A DNA stretch of 8,246 nucleotides. It comes from Candidatus Bathyarchaeota archaeon. GTDB taxonomy: Archaea; Thermoproteota; Bathyarchaeia; RBG-16-48-13; JAGMEO01. A model generated the notes under the pieces. The model did no database searches. It saw nothing but the letters and a program-made list of their open reading frames with translations, and was not told the DNA's origin. Below are positions 1-5,695 of this stretch, piece by piece. The stretch lies in the NCBI GenBank assembly GCA_023128135.1, contig JAGMEO010000020.1, positions 1 through 8,246 on the forward strand, in the 5' to 3' direction. The position numbers were made by a program, and so were the translations under genes. How positions within the stretch are numbered: the first letter of the stretch is position 1; each line of letters starts with the position of its first letter.

Positions 1-569
1 ATGACAACAGCATTTCTTTTAGAAATGGCTTTCCCGACAGCTTTCCCTACATCTTGACTAACTTCCAAGTCCTGCATCATCATACATATAGGTACAAAAT
101 TTACATTTTCACCATAAACGTATTGAAGAAATGGAAGTTGAACTTCGATAGAGTGTTCATACAAGTTTGCAACATCATCAATGTCTATGTAGTTAGAAGA
201 AGCTTGAATCTCTGTAGCCGCTTCTGTGTCTATAAATACGTCTCCGAACGGTGTTTGCCATATTCCCTCCAACATAATTGAAACACCACTTCCAAAACCA
301 GTATGGTTTGGTCCGATAATGATGAAAAGCTCTGGTTTTCCATCCAACGCAAGTTCGAAATACGCCTTAGCTGCAGTTGATCCTGAATAAATATATCCTG
401 CATGTGGGCTAACAAGAGAGACTATATTCCTTGGACCTTGTAACTGAACGGTTGGAAGGTGGCCTGGTCCAAATTTGTGAAGAAAGCATTGTTCAATTTG
501 TTTTTTTAAAGCATCAAACCGGGCTTCATAGAAGGCACCAGCTTGACTGGGAGGTCTAACCGTCACCAT
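1..569 (-). CDS. MEMO family protein (AmmeMemoRadiSam system protein B), C-terminus outside the window
   Basis: The first 189 residues are visible and the gene runs off the left edge, so roughly the last third is missing (family members are about 280 residues). Visible family motifs are PSQAGAFYEA near residues 7-16, SPHAGYIYSG at 54-63, GPNHTG at 86-91 and EHSIEVQLPFL at 138-148. His56, His89 and His139 correspond to the conserved histidines of the MEMO pocket, which resembles that of extradiol dioxygenases. The family's exact reaction is unsettled. MEMO often occurs with AMMECR1 and radical-SAM partners, hence its other name. The chosen start is the ATG at 567-569, seven bases after the rps2 stop. 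An earlier ATG at 574-576 is in another frame and stops after six codons. The GAGTGA sequence that includes the rps2 stop can serve as the ribosome-binding site. Location directly after rps2 is the usual archaeal arrangement, often followed by mevalonate-pathway genes. Confidence 0.93.
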   Translation of the reverse strand, partial: MVTVRPPSQAGAFYEARFDALKKQIEQCFLHKFGPGHLPTVQLQGPRNIVSLVSPHAGYIYSGSTAAKAYFELALDGKPELFIIIGPNHTGFGSGVSIMLEGIWQTPFGDVFIDTEAATEIQASSNYIDIDDVANLYEHSIEVQLPFLQYVYGENVNFVPICMMMQDLEVSQDVGKAVGKAISKRNAVV

Positions 570-576
570 ATTCCAT

Positions 577-1293
577 TCACTCTTCATCAGACGATGTTGC
601 GGTTACTTCAAGAGGTTTTGTTTCAAAATCATCAATAGAAACTGTTAAATCGCCATCCTGCTGAATCTCGCTTTTCTCCCTTGACACTTGGCGAGCTAGA
701 AGCCAATAGACTGTTGCCAAAGACCTCCTACCCTTATTGTTTACTGGTATAATAAGATCGATGTTCGCTAAGCTGTTATCTGTGTCAATAAGGGCAATAA
801 TAGGTATACCCATCGAAGAGGCTTCTTTAATAGCCTGTCGGTCAGCATTGGGATCTGTAACTATAACTAAATGAGGATCAATATGTCCAGAATATAATGG
901 ATTTGAAATAAGACCAGGTGGAAAGCGACCAATAACAGGAACTGTACTTGTTACCTCACAGAACTTTTGAACTGGAATTCTACCATATATTCGAGCTGAG
1001 ACTACTACCACTTTTTCAGGATCAATTTGGGAAATGAATTTTGCGGCGGTTCTAATCCTCTCATCTGTCTGTTTAATGTCTAGAACAAAGAGTCCATCGG
1101 GTCTAATACGGTAGATAAATGGTTCTAGATCTTTTGTCTTGATTCGTGTTCCTATATGCATTCCGGCAGATAGAATAGTCTCTATTGGTAGAAGAAGTTC
1201 AGCTTCTTCTGCCTTGAACTCCTCATCACTTATCTCTGAGTTCTCTATCTTTAAAGTCTTATCTTTCTCAGTCATTTTTTCCCATCCATACAT
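577..1293 (-). CDS. rps2: 30S ribosomal protein S2 (uS2)
   Basis: This is a small-subunit ribosomal protein of 238 residues. The archaeal S2 core starts near residue 35 and contains the signature AGMHIGTRIKTKDLEPFIYR at about residues 43-62, followed by RPDGLFVLDIKQTDERIR and, later, GRFPPGLISNP and DPNADRQAIKEA. About 35 acidic, lysine-rich residues precede the core, and an acidic tail (ending SSDEE) follows it, so the protein is a little longer than a minimal archaeal S2. The start is uncertain. The ATG at 1291-1293 lies 11 bases after the rpoN stop, but its AAGGTA motif sits too close to be a good ribosome-binding site. The ATG at codon 7 (1273-1275) is a fair alternative. Genes for rpoK and enolase, which many archaea carry between rpoN and rps2, are absent here. 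Confidence 0.96.
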   Translation of the reverse strand: MYGWEKMTEKDKTLKIENSEISDEEFKAEEAELLLPIETILSAGMHIGTRIKTKDLEPFIYRIRPDGLFVLDIKQTDERIRTAAKFISQIDPEKVVVVSARIYGRIPVQKFCEVTSTVPVIGRFPPGLISNPLYSGHIDPHLVIVTDPNADRQAIKEASSMGIPIIALIDTDNSLANIDLIIPVNNKGRRSLATVYWLLARQVSREKSEIQQDGDLTVSIDDFETKPLEVTATSSDEE

Positions 1294-1304
1294 TACCTTG
1301 TAAA

Positions 1305-1523
1305 TTAACCATCTTCAGATGATTTTAATCTAGTCGTTTTATATTTTAAAACCTCATCAATTATTTCAGTATTGGAAATCAACATTCGACGACAGCAATA
1401 TCTAGTCACACCAAGATCATCTAGAACTTTACCTGTGTCTTCGCCTTTCTTCACTCTTTTATTAAACTCGTCCCATTTATCACCTATAACACTTCCACAT
1501 GTAAAACATCTTACGGGAACCAT
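1305..1523 (-). CDS. rpoN: DNA-directed RNA polymerase subunit N (Rpo10/Rpb10 family)
   Basis: This small zinc-binding polymerase subunit helps hold the D-L assembly platform together. From the ATG at 1521-1523 it is 72 residues, in line with the family. It begins MVPVRCFTCGSVIG and continues to RYCCRRM, giving the family's four zinc ligands in the CxxC...CC arrangement. The reading frame stays open upstream to 1583 inside rps9, but those 20 residues do not belong to the family. The chosen ATG starts exactly where the family sequence starts. The rps9 stop TAA lies 16 bases upstream and is followed at once by GAGGG, a plausible ribosome-binding site about 12 bases from the ATG. An in-frame TTG one codon earlier is also possible. 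Confidence 0.96.
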   Translation of the reverse strand: MVPVRCFTCGSVIGDKWDEFNKRVKKGEDTGKVLDDLGVTRYCCRRMLISNTEIIDEVLKYKTTRLKSSEDG

Positions 1524-1539
1524 CAAATCAATAACCCTC

Positions 1540-1950
1540 TTAACGATATGATTTCTGCTTCTTTCTTCTAGCGCCAGGTCCACCAGGCTTCTTTGGTTCT
1601 TTCCTCCGAGGATCTCCTACAAGCATAGTTCGGTCATAAGCCAGTAGTGCTTTCTTAATTTGTGAAGCTCTAGGCCACTCAGCTAGAGCTCTCGCAATTG
1701 CTATCCTAGCTGCCTCTGCTTGTCCCATGAAACCGCCGCCTTTTACTTTAACGTTTATGTCTAGATTTTTCCAAAAGTCCTCTACGACTATAAGAGGTTC
1801 TAAAATCTTCTCTCGAGCTATTACAGGCATGTATATTTCTAAAGGTGTTTTATTTATTCTAACCCGACCCTTTCCAGGTTTAACCGTTGCTCTCGCAATA
1901 GCTGTTTTTCTCTTTCCACTCGTTACCAGGACTCGTTTCTTGCTTGACAA
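1540..1950 (-). CDS. rps9: 30S ribosomal protein S9 (uS9)
   Basis: The S9 signature TSGKRKTAIARATVKPG lies near the N-terminus. It is followed by GRVRINKTPLEIYMP, then GGGFMGQAEAARIAIARAL, and the typical C-terminal end PGARRKKQKSYR. That basic tail reaches the tRNA in the ribosomal P site in known structures. There is no ATG at the front. The TTG at 1948-1950 gives an N-terminus of ordinary archaeal S9 form (SSKKRVLVTSGKRK; 136 residues). It has GGTTGAT a few bases upstream, containing the rpl13 stop. A TTG three codons earlier (1957-1959, 139 residues) overlaps the rpl13 stop by four bases and is equally open. Both starts imply close coupling to rpl13. Confidence 0.95.
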   Translation of the reverse strand: MSSKKRVLVTSGKRKTAIARATVKPGKGRVRINKTPLEIYMPVIAREKILEPLIVVEDFWKNLDINVKVKGGGFMGQAEAARIAIARALAEWPRASQIKKALLAYDRTMLVGDPRRKEPKKPGGPGARRKKQKSYR

Positions 1951-1955
1951 CTCAA

Positions 1956-2387
1956 TCAACCCATGATTTTTGCGTATTCTTTCATTGTTATAAAAGATCT
2001 TTTTAGATTAATGGGTTTTGCGTCAGTTGGAATTTGAAATTCAAATTTTTTGAGGTCCCCCGGCACTCCTACATGAACTCTTAATCTCTTGTAAGCTGTT
2101 TTACCCCTTGGCTTCTTCCATGGAAGCATGCCTCTCACAGTTCTTCTGACAATGTTTTCAGATCTTCTAGGACGTTTAGGGTTTTTACTTTGGGAGGCCA
2201 ATGTTCTGACTTTTAAACGAGCTTCAGTTTCTGCTACAGCAGCTTTTTTACTTTTAGTAATAATAATTTTCTCAGCGTTTACTACATGAACCCAGTTACC
2301 ATTCAAAAGTAGCTTCGCTACTATACTAGCTAACCTACCAAGAACAAGGCCATTTCCATCCATTATTATATTATCTCTTTTTGACAA
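1956..2387 (-). CDS. rpl13: 50S ribosomal protein L13 (uL13)
   Basis: This large-subunit protein shows the L13 signatures DGNGLVLGRLASIVAKLLL near the N-terminus, VVNAEKIIIT, then RTVRGMLPWKKPRGKTAYKRL, and LRVHVGVP. The frame is open to 2444 inside rpl18e, but that extension (KEKKSRLSGEP and before) is not L13-like. I prefer the TTG at 2385-2387. It puts eight residues before the conserved DG and has GGGTGA four bases upstream, in which TGA is the rpl18e stop. That gives 143 residues. An ATG at 2361-2363 also exists but has only a weak upstream motif and would start directly at the conserved MDGNG. The gene ends overlapping or adjoining rps9. Confidence 0.95.
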   Translation of the reverse strand: MSKRDNIIMDGNGLVLGRLASIVAKLLLNGNWVHVVNAEKIIITKSKKAAVAETEARLKVRTLASQSKNPKRPRRSENIVRRTVRGMLPWKKPRGKTAYKRLRVHVGVPGDLKKFEFQIPTDAKPINLKRSFITMKEYAKIMG

Positions 2388-2391
2388 AGGT

Positions 2392-2751
2392 TCACCCGAT
2401 AATCTTGATTTCTTTTCCTTTAGGGAATTTATCAATAAACTCATTAATCGTGTAGCACTGTCCTTTTGCTTTTAAGATTTTATCTCTCGCCTTTTGAGTG
2501 AAACTAAAAGCTGCAACGTGGACAGAGTGATCTAAGAAACCAGCTGACAAAATTTTGCCAGGAACTATAGCTTTATCTCCGGATTTTGTATACCTATTAA
2601 TTCTGCTAATGTTCACCGCTACCTTCCTGTGTTTAGGTTTTTTTAAAAAATCGGCAACATCATCCCAAACAGCTGCACCAGTTTCATTTGCCTTTTTTTT
2701 GAGCGATCTAATTGTATGAAAGAGCTCTGGATTCGTTGTTTCAAACTTCAT
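2392..2751 (-). CDS. rpl18e: 50S ribosomal protein L18e (eL18)
   Basis: This is a ribosomal protein of the archaeal/eukaryal L18e family (related to the bacterial L15 fold). From the ATG at 2749-2751 it is 119 residues, the usual archaeal length. Visible family features are TTNPELFHTIRSLKKKANE at the N-terminus, VWDDVADFLKKP, VNISRINRYTKSGDKAIVPGKILSAG in the centre, and a C-terminal KGKEIKIIG. A GTG three codons upstream (2758-2760) overlaps the rpoD stop in the form GTGA and is an alternative start. I favour the ATG because the same GTGAT then serves as a ribosome-binding site with four bases of spacing. Either way, translation is coupled to rpoD. Confidence 0.96.
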   Translation of the reverse strand: MKFETTNPELFHTIRSLKKKANETGAAVWDDVADFLKKPKHRKVAVNISRINRYTKSGDKAIVPGKILSAGFLDHSVHVAAFSFTQKARDKILKAKGQCYTINEFIDKFPKGKEIKIIG

Positions 2752-2756
2752 TTGTA

Positions 2757-3620
2757 TCACTTTTTCTTCTTTGTTTTTACTTTCTTTGTTTTTTTCTTCA
2801 CCTTAGCTATTTTCAACTGATTAATTTGTTCAGCAAAGTCCTTAGACTTTTTCCTCAAGATCTTTGTAGCTTCAATTACAATCTGTTCAGGTGGTAAAGC
2901 ACCTGTTGATTCAACATTGAAAATAAATGCGTTTTTAACATTCTTGATCTTGATAGCTGAAGGCGTTTTAGGACAGATAACTTCACAGTCATCACAAAGA
3001 GTACACTTTTCCTCAGCAACCACTTCTAACCTTTTATCTTTGATGTCAAGTACACCTTTTGGACAGATCTCAACGCACTGGCCACACGCATCACATTTTC
3101 TACGGTTAACGATGATTTCAGGAACATGTTTGTATGAAGAAACAGAGACAGGTTGCCATTTGGCATGTTTTGAGCCATGACCAAGTCGAGCATAAGCCTC
3201 TAATTTGATTTTTTGACTAGGTGCTAGTTTCACTATAGGAATTTTATCATTTATTGGCGTTACATCTGGATTGTCTGATCTCAATTCTCTTGAATACACT
3301 GTTCGAATTGAATCTGAAGCCTCAGCATTGAGCGTTAAAGAGACGCTGCATTTATTACAACCAAGCTCGCTCTGACATTTACATTCTTCAGGGAGAATGA
3401 AAGTATCTAAATCTGTCTTTAAAGGAACAAGACCCAATCTATGAGCCAAAACCTCATCGTACATAACTGATGAGTTCTCAATAATAACCACCTCATCTAT
3501 CGCCATAGTTGGAACCTCATTAATTATTGTACGCCTCAATGCATTTGCTACTGGAGTAGATATTCCATTAACTTGGAAGTGAAGTTTTTTATCATCCTTA
3601 TGTAGAATCTTGACTTCCAT
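2757..3620 (-). CDS. rpoD: DNA-directed RNA polymerase subunit D (Rpo3/Rpb3/alpha-like) with a double 4Fe-4S domain
   Basis: Subunit D pairs with subunit L to form the platform on which RNA polymerase assembles. The protein is 287 residues. The alpha-like dimerisation region is clear (STPVANALRRTIINEVPTMA at 21-40, then DEVLAHRLGLVPL at 55-67). Four cysteines at 80, 82, 88 and 91 resemble the Rpb3 zinc loop. The inserted ferredoxin-like domain has two complete CxxCxxCxxxC motifs, Cys176/179/182/186 and Cys206/209/212/216, so two 4Fe-4S clusters are expected. The last 15-20 residues are almost all lysine with a few valines and threonines. No clear ribosome-binding site precedes the ATG, which fits a short leader. 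It is the first gene of the operon, since the upstream neighbour lies on the other strand. In many archaea rps13-rps4-rps11 come before rpoD; they do not here. Confidence 0.97.
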   Translation of the reverse strand: MEVKILHKDDKKLHFQVNGISTPVANALRRTIINEVPTMAIDEVVIIENSSVMYDEVLAHRLGLVPLKTDLDTFILPEECKCQSELGCNKCSVSLTLNAEASDSIRTVYSRELRSDNPDVTPINDKIPIVKLAPSQKIKLEAYARLGHGSKHAKWQPVSVSSYKHVPEIIVNRRKCDACGQCVEICPKGVLDIKDKRLEVVAEEKCTLCDDCEVICPKTPSAIKIKNVKNAFIFNVESTGALPPEQIVIEATKILRKKSKDFAEQINQLKIAKVKKKTKKVKTKKKK

Positions 3621-3650
3621 AATAGAGCCAGCTTTTCAGCGCAAATTAAT

Positions 3651-3718
3651 ACAATAATATAGTCTTTGAGATGTTCTTGTGAACAAAGTCAGCTTGTTAT
3701 ATAACTTTTTCTAACAAG
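3651..3718 (-). promoter_or_regulatory. Candidate promoter region of the rpoD operon, with palindromes
   Basis: On the minus strand there are two TATA-like boxes ahead of rpoD. One is GACTATATTATTG (3652-3664), whose centre is about 38 bases from the ATG and would give a leader of about 10 bases. The other is AAAAAGTTATATAACAAG (3694-3711), with an A-rich stretch where the BRE would be. The second contains the perfect 10-base palindrome GTTATATAAC (3696-3705) and sits between the arms of a 7-base inverted repeat, CTTGTTA (3693-3699) and TAACAAG (3712-3718). The palindromic box could also fire towards the broken plus-strand gene. Assignment rests only on motif appearance and spacing. Confidence 0.4.
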
Positions 3719-3801
3719 AAATCAACTTTAGGAATACTTCAATTAAAAGAGAAAATATACTGGATATCTTAATATTACATGATAATACTAATACCAGTTA
3801 A

Positions 3802-4311
3802 ATGTTAAAAAAGAAGGTAGCCTAACCCTAAAATTAAGCTTAGCATCCATCTTTGGCGCTCTCACAACAATTTCCACGGTAATTATCCAAATTCCTATTC
3901 CAGCTACAGGTGGTTACATTAATGTTGGTGACGTAATAATTTTTACAAGTGCTATACTCTTTGGACCAATGGTTGGAGCTTTAGCTGGTGGTATTGGTTC
4001 AGCTGTTGCTGATGTCCTTTTTGGCTATCCAGCTTTTGCGCCATATACATTTGTAATTAAAGGGTTAGAAGGTTTTGTTGCCGGATACATTAGTAGAGAT
4101 GGGAATGGTTTTAGGGATGTTCTTGCCTTGGGTTATAGCAAGTTTTGTTATGGTTGTAGGTTACTTTATTGCTGAAGCTTATGTTATGGGTATTGGCCCA
4201 GTTTTTGCAGCAACTGAAGTTTCTGGTAACATTTTCCTAGTTTTTGGAGGAATATTCAGTATATTTTTATCTAGATTATTAAGGAAGAGGTTTAACTTAC
4301 TTATTTTATAG
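3802..4311 (+). pseudogene. ECF transporter S component (substrate-binding membrane subunit), broken by two frameshifts
   Basis: The reading frames together spell one S component of an energy-coupling-factor transporter. Family sequence includes IPIPATGGYINVGDVIIF, LFGPMVGALAGGIGSAVAD, GYPAFAPYTFVIKGLEG and, after a frame change, VIASFVMVVGYFIAEAYVMG. These are mostly hydrophobic segments, as expected of a 5-6 helix membrane protein that binds a vitamin-like substrate. Two single-base faults break it. From the ATG at 3802 the frame stops after seven codons, but one extra A in the six-A run at 3807-3812 would join it to the main frame, which otherwise has no ATG, GTG or TTG before 3969. At 4130-4132, GGG read as GG joins the main frame to the one ending at the TAG at 4309-4311. 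With both corrected the product is 169 residues, normal for the family. Sequencing error in homopolymers is possible, though all other protein genes here are intact. The substrate cannot be told. Confidence 0.8.
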
Positions 4312-5319
4312 TTTTTTCTTCAAAGCTTTCCATAATTCATCTGATTTAGGTAAATGTAAGGGTTGAACTACCCCATCCTTCCTCACTATCTTTCTCATCT
4401 TTTTATTTTCTGAAAACTCGCCAATGATAGAAGCCTTAATACCAATTTTTCTAATCTTAGAAACGACATCCTCAGCTTTTTCGGGTTTTATAGCAATAAT
4501 TAATGCGCCAGAACTAATTAGTTTCAGCGGATCGATTTTAAAGAAACGACAAATTTTCTTTGTCTCTTGTGAAATGTAAATTTGATTTTCGTAGACTTCA
4601 AATCCTGTTCCTGATGCTTCAGCCATTTCGTTAAGGCCACCAGCTATCCCTCCTTCAGTTGGATCATGCATAGCTAAAACACCGCCTTGTTTAATTGCCA
4701 ACATTGCTTCTCGAACGATACTAATCATGTTAAAGTAGCTCTCTGCCTTAGCCACCAATTCTTTGCCAAACTTTTTTACAAGAGTTTCTCGTCTGTCTGC
4801 CGCTAAAATTGCTGTTCCTTCAATGCCAGCACCTTTGGTGAGAATGATTTTACTTCCTGGTTTAACCCCAGCACAAGTTACAAACCGATCTTCTTTAGTA
4901 AATCCTGCGCAGAAACCAATCACTAAAGGATGAGATATGCCTGGTGTAACCTCTGTGTGACCGCCAATTATAGCCACTTCTAGGTTTTTCGCAGCATCGT
5001 CCATTTGGACACAGATTTCTCTAAGAAGAGCGTTTTCAGATCCCTCAGGAAGCATTATGCAAGGTAAGAACCACCTTGGTTTAATACCTCTCGTTGCTAC
5101 GTCATTCGCTGAAACATTTACTGAGAGCCATCCAATTCGTTCTTCAGCGCCACTTATCGGGTCACATGAGATTGCAAGTACATGATCTCCAAGTTTTACA
5201 ATAGCAGCATCTTCACCATATGAAGGCCCAAGTAGAACGTCACTATTTTTAGTACCTAAATACTTCAACACTATTTCCTTTAGAATTTCTGGAACAACCT
5301 TACCAGATGGAAAACTCAT
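4306..5319 (-). CDS. HypE/AIR-synthase-like (PurM superfamily) protein of unknown substrate
   Basis: This 337-residue protein belongs to the ATP-binding superfamily of PurM, ThiL, SelD and HypE. Visible features in order are GEDAAIV at 35-41 (nucleotide/metal motif), SVNVSANDVATRGIKPRW at 66-83, IIGGHTEVTPG at 117-127, HDPTEGGIAGGLNEMAEASG at 218-237 and SSGALIIAI at 269-277. HDPTEGG and the ANDVATRG block are closest to HypE, the hydrogenase maturation factor. However, true HypE ends in a cysteine-bearing tail (PRIC-type) that takes the carbamoyl group, and this protein ends in WKALKKKL with no cysteine, so a HypE reaction is unlikely. No other hyp gene is nearby. The ATG has GGTG five bases upstream (SD), and the next gene on the same strand is over 200 bases away, so it is probably transcribed alone. 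Its stop overlaps that of the broken ECF gene by six bases. Confidence 0.85.
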   Translation of the reverse strand: MSFPSGKVVPEILKEIVLKYLGTKNSDVLLGPSYGEDAAIVKLGDHVLAISCDPISGAEERIGWLSVNVSANDVATRGIKPRWFLPCIMLPEGSENALLREICVQMDDAAKNLEVAIIGGHTEVTPGISHPLVIGFCAGFTKEDRFVTCAGVKPGSKIILTKGAGIEGTAILAADRRETLVKKFGKELVAKAESYFNMISIVREAMLAIKQGGVLAMHDPTEGGIAGGLNEMAEASGTGFEVYENQIYISQETKKICRFFKIDPLKLISSGALIIAIKPEKAEDVVSKIRKIGIKASIIGEFSENKKMRKIVRKDGVVQPLHLPKSDELWKALKKKL

Positions 5320-5516
5320 ATTAACACCAGCTTTACCTTCGGTTAAGTATTCTATGATAAAAATAATAGCTATGGATAGCTTAAAAGGAAATATTTGCTT
5401 TCAGAATTAAATTGTGTAAGTCAAGAATTATTCTTCTTCACCACCAATTTGGATGTTGACGTTTTTTAGATTATTCATGTACGAAGTAATTTTCTGTAAG
5501 ATTGAATATAATATTA
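5320..5516. other. Gene-free intergenic stretch
   Basis: About 200 bases with no supported gene. The right-hand end of the stretch is the 3' side of the tRNA transcript. The left end must hold the promoter of the HypE-like gene; on the minus strand CCTTTTAAGC around 5378-5387 is the best box-A-like sequence, but it is weak. A short palindrome, AAGAAT/ATTCTT (5423-5435), is present. A minus-strand run of 16 codons starting at an ATG has no ribosome-binding site and is not called. Confidence 0.5.
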
Positions 5517-5526
5517 AAGAAAAAAT
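5517..5526 (-). terminator. Oligo-T terminator after tRNA-Val
   Basis: On the minus strand the sequence directly after the encoded CCA of tRNA-Val reads TTCAATTTTTTCTTT, with six consecutive T. Archaeal RNA polymerase commonly stops at such runs, and the position fits the end of a tRNA transcript. Confidence 0.6.
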
Positions 5527-5530
5527 TGAA

Positions 5531-5625
5531 TGGTGGGCCGGCCCGGACTTGAACCGGGGATCTTCCGCGTGTCGGGCGGATATTAGGCAAAAATCTGTAT
5601 CCTAACCAAACTAGACCACCGGCCC
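5531..5625 (-). tRNA. tRNA-Val (anticodon GAC) with a 17-base intron after the D-arm
   Basis: Read on the minus strand, GGGCCGG (5625-5619) pairs fully with CCGGCCC (5541-5535), followed by discriminator A and encoded CCA (5533-5531). The D-stem is GTCT/GGAT. The anticodon stem TCCGC (5580-5576) pairs perfectly with GCGGA (5568-5564) around the 7-base loop CCGACAC. The T-arm is CCCGG, TTCAAGT, CCGGG. The anticodon at 5573-5571 is therefore GAC (Val), and the acceptor stem, discriminator A and GGTCTAG start of the D-arm fit valine. Without the intron the tRNA is 75 bases plus CCA. One oddity is that the base before the anticodon (position 33) is C rather than the nearly universal U. A box-A-like AAAATATTA about 26-30 bases upstream could be its own promoter. 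Confidence 0.9.
5582..5598 (-). other. Intron of tRNA-Val, non-standard position (about 25/26)
   Basis: Seventeen extra bases lie between the end of the D-stem and the anticodon stem, instead of at the common 37/38 site. They can form a bulge-helix-bulge. TAGG in the exon (5604-5601) pairs with CCTA at the intron's 3' end (5587-5584). The bulges on both sides read ATA and would each be cut AT/A. The inside of the intron forms a short CAG...TTG hairpin. The flanking TA repeats leave the exact cut uncertain by one or two bases. Confidence 0.75.
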
Positions 5626-5648
5626 ACATCTGAAATGCCTTAGGAAAT

Positions 5649-5664
5649 GTCTAATATTTTAGAC
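5649..5664. repeat. Small inverted repeat between the two tRNA genes
   Basis: GTCTAA and TTAGAC are 6-base arms with a 4-base spacer, located 24-39 bases upstream of the tRNA-Val 5' end. The AT-rich centre is also the best box-A candidate for tRNA-Val, so this may be promoter DNA or a hairpin in a joint tRNA precursor. Confidence 0.35.
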
Positions 5665-5695
5665 TTACTACAAGAAATTTTTCCTTAAAAGTAAT

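Noticed and set aside
54..281. Open frame of 75 codons on the plus strand
   Set aside because: It lies opposite the MEMO coding sequence, which has full family motifs, and has no recognisable protein features of its own.
2917..3180. Open frame of 87 codons on the plus strand with a signal-peptide-like start
   Set aside because: It is antisense to the Fe-S part of rpoD; the hydrophobic start is a by-product of the complementary codons.
3969..4175. A separate 68-codon gene starting at ATG 3969
   Set aside because: The ATG is in the middle of conserved ECF S-component sequence that continues upstream, and the frame's C-terminal part is nonsense after the frameshift. It is a fragment of the broken gene.
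5429..5479. Short minus-strand frame MNNLKNVNIQIGGEEE after tRNA-Val
   Set aside because: Only 16 codons from the ATG, no ribosome-binding site and no recognisable family. The open frame continues upstream into the tRNA without a start codon.
5531..5625. Reading the Val gene as a class II (Leu/Ser) tRNA with a long variable arm formed by TCCGC/GCGGA
   Set aside because: No 5-bp anticodon stem with a 7-base loop can be drawn from the bases between the D-stem and that hairpin, while the intron model gives a complete cloverleaf with Val identity features.
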